Positions 43,855-53,800 of a stretch of 64,000 nucleotides of DNA are shown here, piece after piece (positions within the stretch are counted from its first letter, which is position 1; each line of letters starts with the position of its first letter). The notes beneath the pieces are model-generated. The model had not been told where the DNA came from, did no database searches, and was given only the letters and a program-made list of their open reading frames with translations. Location of the stretch: the NCBI RefSeq assembly GCF_003286085.1, contig NW_020825294.1, positions 1,612,001 to 1,676,000 on the forward strand. Reading direction: 5' to 3'. The position numbers and the translations under genes are program-made. Origin of the DNA: Drosophila persimilis. Taxonomy: Eukaryota; Arthropoda; Insecta; Diptera; Drosophilidae.

Positions 43855-45404
43855 TTAGAAACCATCCTCATCATCTTCAGCCATCTCTTTGGCCAACTCC
43901 AAGTCCTGCTGCTCTCGCTCGCGTCTCTCCTCAGCACTCTCCAGATCCTTGCCGTACGACTTGGGCGGATATCGCATAGCTTTGACGCTCTGATTGTGTA
44001 GATTCAGGCAGAACGAAATGCGCTCGTGGAAGGCCAATTGGGGCTCGCGTGTGCTGTAAATGTCGGTGCTCTCCTTGCTGCGCATGTAGTTCTGAGCCGG
44101 ATCCAGGGTGGCCTCAATTACACCGTCACGTATGGCCTTCGACACAATAAACTCGGCATCCTCGGACGAATCCAGCATCAAGCGCCTGGCGATATCCTGT
44201 GGCGAGATTCGCGAGTAGGAGAGACCAATCGAACGGATGGCAGTCTTGATCACATTGTGACGCAAGCGGATGATCAGTGTGAAGGTGTGATCCAGCTGGA
44301 ACTTGGGTCCGTACTGCGACACCACGTCCCCGAAGCGTTTCAGGTTGCCCAAACGCACAGCCTGTGTCAGCTGGAAGTATGCGCCAAGGGACTGTCGGAG
44401 TCCCGCCTGACGGAACACAACGCGCTCGGGAATATTTCCAAGCAACAGTTCCACCACAATGATCAGCTTTTGCACGGTCTGGCGAAAGCCGATAGCCGCA
44501 TGCTGAGGCGATTTCCGGAGGGCCTGGACCAGATGTTTGTGCGCATCACTGTACTCCAGCTTGGCCGCCTTGATGCGACCCAGATAGTAGAGGAAACGGG
44601 CCCATTCATTGTTGCTGGCCGACTCGGGGTAGACGGACTTCTTCACCAACTTGTCAGCCTGATCGTACAGGGCATAGTGTAGATAGTTTCTGAGCAGGCA
44701 ATTTATGAGCACAGCCTGACCCTCGAAGTCGTTGCGTAGTGTGGCGGTCCGCAGACGGGCGTGCAGGAAGGCGCGAATGCCCTCCAAGGCGTTGTTCAGC
44801 TCAGCCACTCGCGAAAAGTAGAAATAGGACTTGGCTCCGATAAGATCGAGGGTGCGCCGGTTTTGGATAGAGATTTTGGCCATCAAGGCATCGGCACACG
44901 TACCGGCGCGTTTTAGATCGTTGGCGTCAATCAGTTTGACCAGCAGAAGCAGATAGAAGTAGGCATCCACCTCGGCTATCGGTGCCTTGGTAGCCAACAG
45001 TTTTTTACTCACATCAGGCAACTCGGTGGCATCCTTCTCCACAGCGGGCATAAGAGCCAGTGCGGCCTCCCGATCGGCGCCAGCTGGGTAGATGGTCTGC
45101 GACAGATTGCGGAAAACAACGCCGTTCAGCTTGCGTCGGGTGTTGGGCAAATTTCTCAGCACACGCAAGATGAATCTGTGACAAGAGTCCATAAATATTA
45201 TTGAATCAATGATTTGATGGGGAGGAAAGCTTACCGCGACTCTTTCGAAGCGACACTCTTTTCGATTTGGCGTATCTGCTCGCGAATCTCTTGCACAGCG
45301 GCCACATCTTGATTTTTCTTTTCGTCTGCCAGTGATATCTCGGTCGTTGGAGGATCAACCTCCATCTCAACATCCTGAGTGCCAATATCTGCAGCGTTGG
45401 TCAT
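43855..45404 (-). CDS. Rpn3: 26S proteasome regulatory subunit Rpn3 (PSMD3)
   Basis: Exons 45404-45235 and 45175-43855 join within an Arg codon, giving 496 residues, close to the family length. Typical PSMD3/Rpn3 sequence runs throughout: [97 protein letters not shown], then the C-terminal PCI domain with [15 protein letters not shown] and [19 protein letters not shown]. It ends in an acidic tail (AEDDEDGF). Rpn3 is a structural lid subunit of the 19S particle; the PCI domains form the lid horseshoe. In D. melanogaster the gene is also known as Dox-A2. The promoter is inside repeat copy C with a DRE at 45507-45514, about 100 bp upstream of the ATG. FOXRED1 diverges from the other side. Confidence 0.96.
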
Positions 45405-45479
45405 ATTGTAGAACGTTTAATTTGCAATTTATATATCAAATTGCTGACTTTTCTTGGTTTTTCCAAACGAAATCTAAAA

Positions 45480-45810
45480 TGCCTAGTAATGCAGTGTTAT
45501 CGGATTTATCGATAAAGTATAAATATAACCCACTCAACCCCCCTCTAGTTAAGCAAGTGAACAACTTTAGATAAATTCTTCTTAAATCCTACCCTATTTT
45601 TAAATTCAGAATAACCACGATATTTTTTAACCTGAACTGAGCTAAAATTCTTCAAGTTTAATCAAATTTTTAGAGTGTATTTCAGTACCCACTGATCAAC
45701 AATGGATTAATCGTGCCCTGTCCATGATTAAATTCTATAACTAGAATTCTCAGCACTGAGCAAATAATTAATTAATCAATTTTCTACAAAATTGGTTAAT
45801 TTGTAGGAAT
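45480..45810 (+). repeat. Promoter-linked dispersed repeat, copy C, with DRE
   Basis: Ordered blocks match the other copies: GCAGTGTTATCGG (45491, a decayed Motif 1 end), CCACTCAACCCCCCTCTAGTTAAGC (45530), AATAACCACGATATTTTTTA (45611), AACAATGGATTAATCGTG (45701), TCTCAGCACTGAGCAAATAA (45743) and TCAATTTTCTACAAAATTGG (45777). Motif 1 is lost, but a perfect DRE, TATCGATA, is present at 45507-45514. The copy fills most of the 618-bp gap between the divergent Rpn3 and FOXRED1 start codons. Confidence 0.68.
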
Positions 45811-46022
45811 CTCGTTTATTGGAATTTGAGTGAGTGGAAAAACAAGGATTTTTGCGATGTAAGTGTCGATTTTGATAAATACACACAAGGTGCTGTTGGG
45901 GGCACAGCATTAACAGAGCTGTTAAGTGGCCATCTGGATTCTGTGGACGTTATCACTATTACCAAATAATTCTCTCAGGACGGAATGTGAATGAAAATAT
46001 AAATAAATTGTAAAGTTTAAAA

Positions 46023-47638
46023 ATGTTACGATACAGACACGCTGTGCGCATTCTTCAGAACCGGGCCTACTCAGCTGGTGCGACTGGCAATGGCGCGAAT
46101 TCCGGTGGCAATACTCCCGACGACGACAAGCATCCCATTAGGCGGACGCTTCGGTTACTCGGAAATGATATGCGCAAAGTCAAAGAATTCTTTGTGCCCA
46201 AGGACCCCAATCCAGAAGAGTCCAGAGAACGAGCTTTGACTCAAACTAAATTCAAGTTTGAAGGCGAAACAGGAGGGAATTCCAGTCGGCCAGATGAATT
46301 CCAGACGCACTGCGATGTGCTGATCATTGGCGGTGGCGGTATAGGCAGTTCCATTGCATATTTTCTAAAGGAGAAGGCGCGTGATGGACTGAACGTTGTG
46401 GTTGTCGAGAAGGATGATACGGTATGTGTGACTGACATGGATCAGTGGTCACACAGTAATTATCTCTTGTTTTTTTATAGTATGCACAGTCTGCAACCCG
46501 CGTCTCTGTTGGAGGCCTGTGTCAGCAATTCTCTCTGCCCGAGAACATACAAATGTCGCTCTTCGCCGCTGACTTTTTACGCAACGCCAGGGAACACTTT
46601 GGCACGGAGGTACCGCTCAACTTTACGCCACAGGGCCATCTGATGCTCGCTGGCGAGAAAGACGCCGAGGGCATGAAGTATGCTTCGCAGCTGCAAAACG
46701 AGCTAGGTGCCCGGAACGAGCTCCTTACGCCCGATCGACTGGCGGCGCGTTTCCCCTGGCTGAATACCAAGGGCATTGCTCTGGGCTGCCATGGCCTCGA
46801 AAAGGAGGGCTGGTTCAACTCATGGTCCCTGCTCGCAAACTTTAGACGTTCTGCTGGCGGACACGGTGCGCATTTCGTCGATGGAGAAGTGGTGGACTTT
46901 GCTTTCCATGAACAGCCGGATATATCCGTCTCGGGGGACAATAGCTCCAACGAAGGCGGCTATGATGGTCTGGATAAGGCTGTTATTCAACTGCCAGACG
47001 GTACACGACGCACGTGCAAGTTTGCTCTCTGCGTAATAGCAGCCGGAGCTAGTTCCGGGAAAGTAGGACGAATGGCACGCATTGGCACTGGCCCGGGAAT
47101 GCTTCGGGTCCCCTTGCCCATAGATGCACGCAAGCGGTACATGTATGCCATCAGTACGCAGGCACAGAATGCACCCGGCATGGCCATGCCCATAACCATC
47201 GATTCGAACGCGACATTCATTCGGAGAGACGGCTTGGGCGGCAGCTACATCTGCGGGCGTAATTCCGACCCGCAAGTCGATCCAAACAGTGATAATTTAG
47301 TCGTTGATCCGCAGTATTTTGACCAGCAGATTAGGCCCGCGCTCGTGGAACGGGTTCCCGCCTTCGAGGCGGCCACAGTTTTAGACAGCTGGGCGGGCCT
47401 GTACGAGCACAATATTTACGATGACAACGGCATTGTGGGACCACATCCGTACTACCACAATGTGTACATTGCGACTGGGTTCAGTGGACACGGCATCCAG
47501 CAGTCGGTGGCTGTGGGTCGAGCCGTATCCGAGCTGATTATGGATGGACAGTTCCGCACGATCGATCTGTCGCGACTGAGCTTCGATAGATTAATTGTGG
47601 ACAGGCCCATGTACGAGTTGAACAATGTTCTAAGTTAG
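46023..47638 (+). CDS. FOXRED1: FOXRED1 ortholog, FAD-dependent complex I assembly factor
   Basis: Two exons, 46023-46421 and 46481-47638, encode 518 residues. The N-terminus MLRYRHAVRILQNRAYSAG is a plausible mitochondrial presequence. The dinucleotide fold is clear: DVLIIGGGGIGSSIAYFLKE (~97-116), followed by VVVVEKDDT and, across the intron, YAQSATRVSVGGLCQQFSLP. Later hallmarks are FPWLNTKGIALGCHGLEKEG, DARKRYMYAIS, FIRRDGLGGSYICGRN, LDSWAGLYEHNIYDDNGIVG and YIATGFSGHGIQQS, matching human FOXRED1 along the whole length. The family belongs to the DAO superfamily; human FOXRED1 is needed for mid-to-late assembly of respiratory complex I. The ending tail-to-tail with TMCO1 leaves only 52 bp between stop codons. 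Confidence 0.95.
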
Positions 47639-47660
47639 TGTCTGTTGAAAGTACAATGTA

Positions 47661-47679
47661 TTTATTGTACATGATTAAA
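47661..47679. terminator. Interleaved poly(A) signals of FOXRED1 and TMCO1
   Basis: On the plus strand ATTAAA (47674-47679) follows the FOXRED1 stop by 35 bp. On the minus strand AATAAA (47666-47661) follows the TMCO1 stop by 24 bp. Cleavage 10-30 bases past each signal would make the two transcripts overlap at their 3' ends. Confidence 0.6.
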
Positions 47680-47690
47680 GTTTCATTTTA

Positions 47691-48360
47691 CTATTTGAAC
47701 TGTCCTGGTGGCGCACCAAAGAGACCACCGCCCTGTTTGCTGGCGGCACGCGAGGGGGCAAAGCCCAACATTTTCTGTATGTTCTGGCGAATGGACATGG
47801 TGCACAAAATGTAGAGGAAGATGAACGAGCAGTCGGTGTAGTCTTCGCCGGACAGATTGCGATGGCTCAAGCCCTGGATCCAGGAGATCGGGGTAAAGGG
47901 CAGTTGGGCAACAACACGTCCATCGAATATGCTATTGAACATGCTCAGCAGAGCGGTGAAAGCAAAGCCAGTAGCAAACATCGACTTCATCTTCACCAGC
48001 GACAAGTCCCTGTTATTGTTCTTGAGTTTCTCCTCGTCGCGCTCGATTTTCTTTTTCACCGCCTTGTCCAGTGAGTCGCCATGGATTTCCTTACGGCGCT
48101 CCACTTAAAGTAATCACACGTTAATTTATGATAATGAAAACCCATTTTCCAGTACTTACATTTCTTGCTCTGCTTTTCCACTTCGGTCTTCAGCTTTTGA
48201 TATTTTTCGGTGCGGTACACCAAGACCCAGGTGAGCCCTTTTAAGGTAAAAATTCATGAATATGTTGGAAATAAAACTGCTTTGTGATGTTTCACTCACC
48301 TTCGCCCAAAAAGGCTGTGCAGACGGATATGAAAACTATCAATATTGTGTCAGACCACAT
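47691..48360 (-). CDS. TMCO1: TMCO1 ortholog, ER calcium load-activated channel
   Basis: Exons 48360-48300, 48237-48160 and 48103-47691 encode 183 residues. The protein matches human TMCO1 almost throughout: N-terminal segment MWSDTILIVFISVCTAFLGE, then GLTWVLVYRTEKYQKLK and a basic coiled coil (~30-85) containing KKKIERDEEKLKNNNRDLS. After this come MKSMFATGFAFTALLSMFNS (TM2, ~85-106), IFDGRVVAQLPFTPISWIQG, and DCSFIFLYILCTMSIRQNIQ (TM3, ~137-156). TMCO1 belongs to the Oxa1/EMC3 family. It acts in the ER membrane, reported both as a calcium-leak channel and as part of a ribosome-associated multipass translocon. The Motif 1 site begins only 35 bp upstream of the ATG, so the 5'UTR is short. 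Confidence 0.96.
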
Positions 48361-48389
48361 TTTTCCACTTATTTTATGTTAATTGAATG

Positions 48390-48670
48390 CAATGCAGTGT
48401 GACCGTGGATTTATCGTTAAATATACCGTCCGACCCTCAAAAATATACCAAAATATACTGTTTCATGTTAAAAATATACCGTAAATATATATATTCTAGA
48501 TCCATCATATTCCTCGTTTTTCATATTCGGTTTAATATTACTAGCTATTTAAGATCCTCAGCACTGAACACATAATTTTATCAGATACATTAATCAATTT
48601 TCTACAATATTGGCTTGTTTTAAATAATCAGTTTTTATTTTATTGTGTCTAAAATAAGGTTAAGCCAATA
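48390..48670 (+). repeat. Promoter-linked dispersed repeat, copy D
   Basis: This copy begins with a perfect Motif 1 (48395-48405, minus strand CGGTCACACTG) and Motif 6 units (best 48441-48453, others alongside). It continues with TAGATCCATCATATTCCTCG (near 48497), ACTAGCTATTTAAGATCCTC (near 48539), AGCACTGAACACATAATTTT (near 48559), TCAATTTTCTACAATATTGG (near 48594) and ATTGTGTCTAAAATAAGGTT (near 48642). The C-rich block seen in copies A-C is missing. It serves as the promoter of TMCO1. Confidence 0.7.
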
Positions 48671-48679
48671 AAGTCAAGT

Positions 48680-50880
48680 CAAGAAACTTAGGTATAATAC
48701 GTATGTAAGTGTGTACGGAGTAAAGTGACACAACACCCATAGTATGTCAACAGGTAACCGTTATGACTATAGACTTTATACTTGTTTCTTTTAATTACTA
48801 TTAATATTGTGAGTTTCCAAGTTGCTTTATGCTTTAATTAGTTCCCTGTACATATATCCTGCTATTCCTCAGTGTCCTCATCTCTCTCTTTCTCCAGCTT
48901 GGTCCGGACATTTAGCTGGCTGACCGTTCCATAGCTCGACCTCATTCCGCTCGTTTTGTGCCGACAGCCAGCATTCGCTATTCTGTGCCCCGGTGATCCA
49001 AGGCGGGCTTCATCAACCTGGAGACTGAATGTTCTCGAACCACTTTCGAGCTTTGTTTATGTGATGTTGCTGCGTCGTCGTCCTGATGGAAGACATAAGA
49101 CAACGGCATTTCGTATTTCGCATACCAACATAAACATGTTGATCCTTTCAGCGGTCTAGAAGACACGGCTGTCCTTCCGCGCGGAATAATACTGGAATAA
49201 GATTGACCTGAAGAATGACACCGCCACCGCCCGCGTTCATCTAGTTCCATTTGTCTAGTACAATATATTATTTATTTTTATGTTTTCGTGTTCAGGAGTC
49301 TCATTGTTTTCATTTCATACATTTTCTTTTTTAGTTTAGATTACTTTCAAGATTTTCTCTAAGTAAAAATATTTTCTTCTCCGCTCCGCATAGATACTAC
49401 GATCGATGTAGTATGCAGATGCTGATGCAGATTAAAATCGCTTTTTCAATATTGTATAAGTAATGTTGTACAAACGCACACACACACACATATATCAACT
49501 CGAATTTTAGCTATTTTGTAGGTACTTATCCATGTATAATTGTATGTATATCTTCTGTATATATAGGGATATATCTATATAATGCTGCCCATGCGGATGG
49601 CAGGCTGGCTGGCTGGTGTATACATAGACTTAGTGGCTAGTACTAGCTAACCTATAGATTGCATCACTTAGGGACTATTTGGGGGAAGTGAACTCGATAC
49701 TCCATTGCAGTTTTAGGATCTTCTCTTATTCTTATGGTGTGTTATTATCCATATGGATTTAATTGATATATTGTAAGGCATTATCGCATTTTTAAAGTAC
49801 GTCATTCTGTTTAAAATCTAGGCTAACTTTGCTCTTCTCCTGCTCATCTCAGCGCAACGGTTAAAACAGGGAATTAAGGAATTTACACTCTCAGTTTTTA
49901 CTTACACCTAATCTAATCTCTAGCTAATCGATCCAGCTCCTCGATTCTCAATCCTATCCTCCTCGTTCGAACCAACACTTCCATTGTCCGTCCACAAAGT
50001 TTCTCTAAATAAATGTGGTATTGCATAAGAATTACATTCAGCGTGTTTCCCCCGACCTCTTCTCTTTTTCTTCTCTTGTTTGTAGACACATTCGTTTCAT
50101 TAATTGTTTTGTTTGTTGTTTCCTATACACGAGTACTCACACATTGTTTCACAGCACAATTTCCATTGACAATTGTTTACACGTTCGTAGATTATTAAAA
50201 CATATTGAATTTTCTATTCATTTCCACCTTCCCTTCTATTCTTGCATTCTATGTATGTATTTATGTATGTATTTTGTCCTTCCACTTTTTTTTTCAGGGC
50301 CTCAGTCTCAGTCAAAGCGTCTGTCTCACTACGAAACCGAGATTGCACTACGATCGAGAGCAGTGAAAGGTTCGTCACACTCTTCTACACTCTTCCACTA
50401 CAAAATACAATACAAAATATTCCTATCACAACGATCTACATCCTACAATATGCTGCTACTTTGCTTACTATATCTGTATTTTTATCTATATCGGTATATC
50501 GGTATACTATATATGACGCCTATTCTAGTGCCTAGATCCATAGATCCATAAATATTATCTGCAATTGTGTCGAGAATACCAACGTTCGTGAATCGAATGC
50601 GGATTGCACTTTAATTTGAACACTTTGCACATATCAAAAGACTTCTATTGTTTTGGTTGTCTACGAGGATAGTAGATTTGAACACTCTGTTGTAAGTACA
50701 ATGAGCAGTTGCTGTTTGGGGGAGGGGCCTTTCATTGCATGGGATTGCGATTGGGATTCACTCAGACGCGCACGCACAAAGAGGCGAAGGATGTGCCTGG
50801 AATGGTGCCACAAAAGGGTGCCGATATCCTAGCTTATAGCTAACTGACAGGGACATACACTATTTTACTAAGCACAGGAA
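48680..50880 (-). other. Probable Oatp 3'UTR and short intergenic region
   Basis: No gene was recognised. The minus-strand transporter stop is at 50881, and an A/T-rich 3'UTR probably extends to about 49270, where minus-strand AATAAA-type sequences cluster. A short CA run lies at 49480-49490. Confidence 0.4.
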
Positions 50881-53800
50881 CTACAGGCGCAGAGATGATG
50901 AGCGGTCCTCCTCCTCATCGTTGTCGTTGATGAGCTCGTTTCGATCGTCGTCGATCTGGATCTTGTGGTGCGACGTATTCCGCGAGTGGTGCTGCTGTTG
51001 CTGATGGCTTGCTGCTCCTCCTCCTCCTCCTCGATTAACATTCGCAGCGGGTGCAGCAGCCGAAGGCGGTGTCACCTCTGCCAGCATTGTGTAGTTCAGA
51101 TCCTTGGAGTTGGTGCGACGATGTCGCAGGACACTCAGTCCCGTCGAGGCTGGTGGCTGCTCAGCTGCTGGCTGTCCGCTGCTCGATGGAGCTGCTCCAC
51201 TGGCACTTTTGGTATTCAAATCCTTGGAGTTGTTGCGCGAATGGCCACGCGAGCCAGAGCCTCCTCCTCCGGCCTCCATCTCGTTGGAGTTCTTTAGCTT
51301 GCCACACGTCTCCGCCACCACATTCTTGAGCACATTCACGTTCTTCTTGGGATTGTGGTGCGGATGGGAATGCCGCAGGAAGTCCGCATCAAAGCGTATG
51401 TTGTTGGGCATGTAGATCTGATCGTAGCTGTGGTTGCGCGAATGCTTCTTCACGAAGTGGCCACAGCCGGTGGTCAGCTCATCGTCGTCCTCCTCCTCGG
51501 CGCAGTCCTGGGGCCGCAGCTGGTTCTGGATGTAGCGTATGGGCTGACTATTGTCGTGCAGATCCGTGGAGTGGTTCCGGGTGTGCGCCTGGAACTTCTT
51601 GAGATTCTTGTACTTGCTGCTGCTGCCAGCGCCGGCCTCCTGTCCCGCGGCATCGGCCGGCCCGCTCGAGGAGTTGTGATCCCTGGCAAAGCTCTTGATC
51701 ATCTTCACGTCGCACGAGGCGCTGCGGAAATGCTTCTTTGACTTGGTCTGCGGCTGGTTGCACGTGTTCGTGGGCGGCACCACATGCCCGCACTTGTCGT
51801 AGCTGCCAGAGAGAGATGTCATTCTCAGCTAGATTCTCAGAGGATTCTCTACCGAATTGTATCTCAATTACTCACCAGTAATCCATCTGCATAGTGCGCG
51901 AGTCATTGCGCGAATGCCGCAATATATCTGTGGGTATGATCAGCTCTCCTGCGCCGCCAACGAAGCCGGCGGCAGGCTCTGCTCCCGACAGCTTCTCCTC
52001 GAACACTGCAAGCAAACATCAATGGAAAACAAGTTGAGAATTCACTCCAAACACAAAGGATAATGGGGCTTATGCACTATTATTCGTATTCTAGGTTAAC
52101 ATTTATAATTTATATTCCGCATTCTCCCATTGACATCTTCTGCTTCTCTTATTGCTAGCTCTTCACTCACATTTGTCCAGGCTGATGATGGAGCCGATGA
52201 TCGGATCGCTGGCATTCAGCGGCTTGGTCTTCTCCAGCTGCCGGCGTCGTCGCACCAGCCACCAGTCCACGATGAAGATGAACAGAGCAACAAGCTTCAC
52301 GGAGGCACAGAGACCCACATATCTAGATTAAAGAGATAGTTACTATCTATTCCTTAGAAGGGATGGATTAGAGATCATACTTGTAACGAAACTTCTCAAT
52401 GTCGTAGATGAGACAGCGACCGCCCTTCTCGCCGCAGGAGGACTTCCAAAGCAGGCAGGTCGAGTCGATGAGGTTGCCAAAGAGGATGGGGGCGGGGATG
52501 TAGCCAAAGAGTCGAAAGATCACAAACTGCATGCCCAGGGCAAAGGAGCGCTCTTCCTCGGACACCGATCGCAGGACGATCATGAGCAGCGGCATCTGCG
52601 TGGAGGCCACCAGGAAGGTCATGAAGAAGAGCAGGATGAGGAACGGGTAGATGGTGCGGCAGGGCGTGGCACAGGGTCCTGCCGTGGCCACCGGCACCAC
52701 AGTGACCTCGGCAAAGTCCTCTCTGGCGCTGAGAGCCTGGGCCTGGCTACCGCCAGCCCCGCGATAAATGCTGCTCGAGATGTTGGCGTGAACACCTGCA
52801 AAGGAGCGGGGGAGCATCATCAGAGACCATTCGGGAGACCTTTTAGAGGACTACTCACATGCACAGTTGGTGTAGTTGGAGCTGGAGGAGAAGGCCGTGC
52901 AGCCGGCGTGGCAGGGACTGAAGTAGGTCAGTCCGTTGTTGCCGCAGACGGGCTCCACCTCGCTGGTGAGGCACTCGCAGCCGAAGTTGCAGGCGGCCGT
53001 GAGGTTCACCTGGAAGGGTTGCTCCAGCGTGGAGCCCCCCTTGTTGCTGGTGTAGTAGGGGATCGTGGTGCCGGCCATCTTGAGGTTGTCGCAGCCCAGG
53101 AAGAACAGCATCGCGTAGCAGGCGAGGCAGATCACGTTCGTGATCAACACGAACTGGACGGCGCCCTTGGGCTTCAGCTGGAAGCGCTTCAGGATGCAGC
53201 CGCCGAGGAAGATCCCAATGCAGGCCCCGGGCACCGCAATGGAACCCGTGAAGATGTTGGCCTGGCTCTTGCCGAGGCTGAACTGCGTCTCCAGGTACTT
53301 GGGCAGGAAGACCACGAAGCCCGAGACGATCATCAGCTCCATGCAGGCCCCCAGGCAGGTCACAATGTACACGGGGTTCTTCACCAGCCGCAGCATAGAC
53401 TTGGGTATGTCCTTGATGTCCTTCCCGTAGCCAGTGTCCACCTTGGGAGGCAGCTGCTGCTGCTCCTCCTTGCTGGTCACCGCCACGATCTCCACCTTCT
53501 TCACCACCTTCCCGAGCTCGTCGGTGGCCACCACCGCACCGCCAACGCCACCGACACTCCCACCGCCACCGGCCACCACGGAGTTGTTGGGCAGCACGGG
53601 CTGGACGACGCTGCTCTTGCGGATCTTCTTCTTTTCGCGAGCGAGCACCTTCGGGAAGGAGAAGAACGGCACGGCCACCACCAGCAGGATGACGCCGCAA
53701 AGCAGAAAGCCACCCCACCAGAGACCCACCCATCGTCGGTCGCCAGGAGCTGCAAGGGAATGAGAAAGTTACAAAATCCGACCGTTTCTGGGGAGGACCG

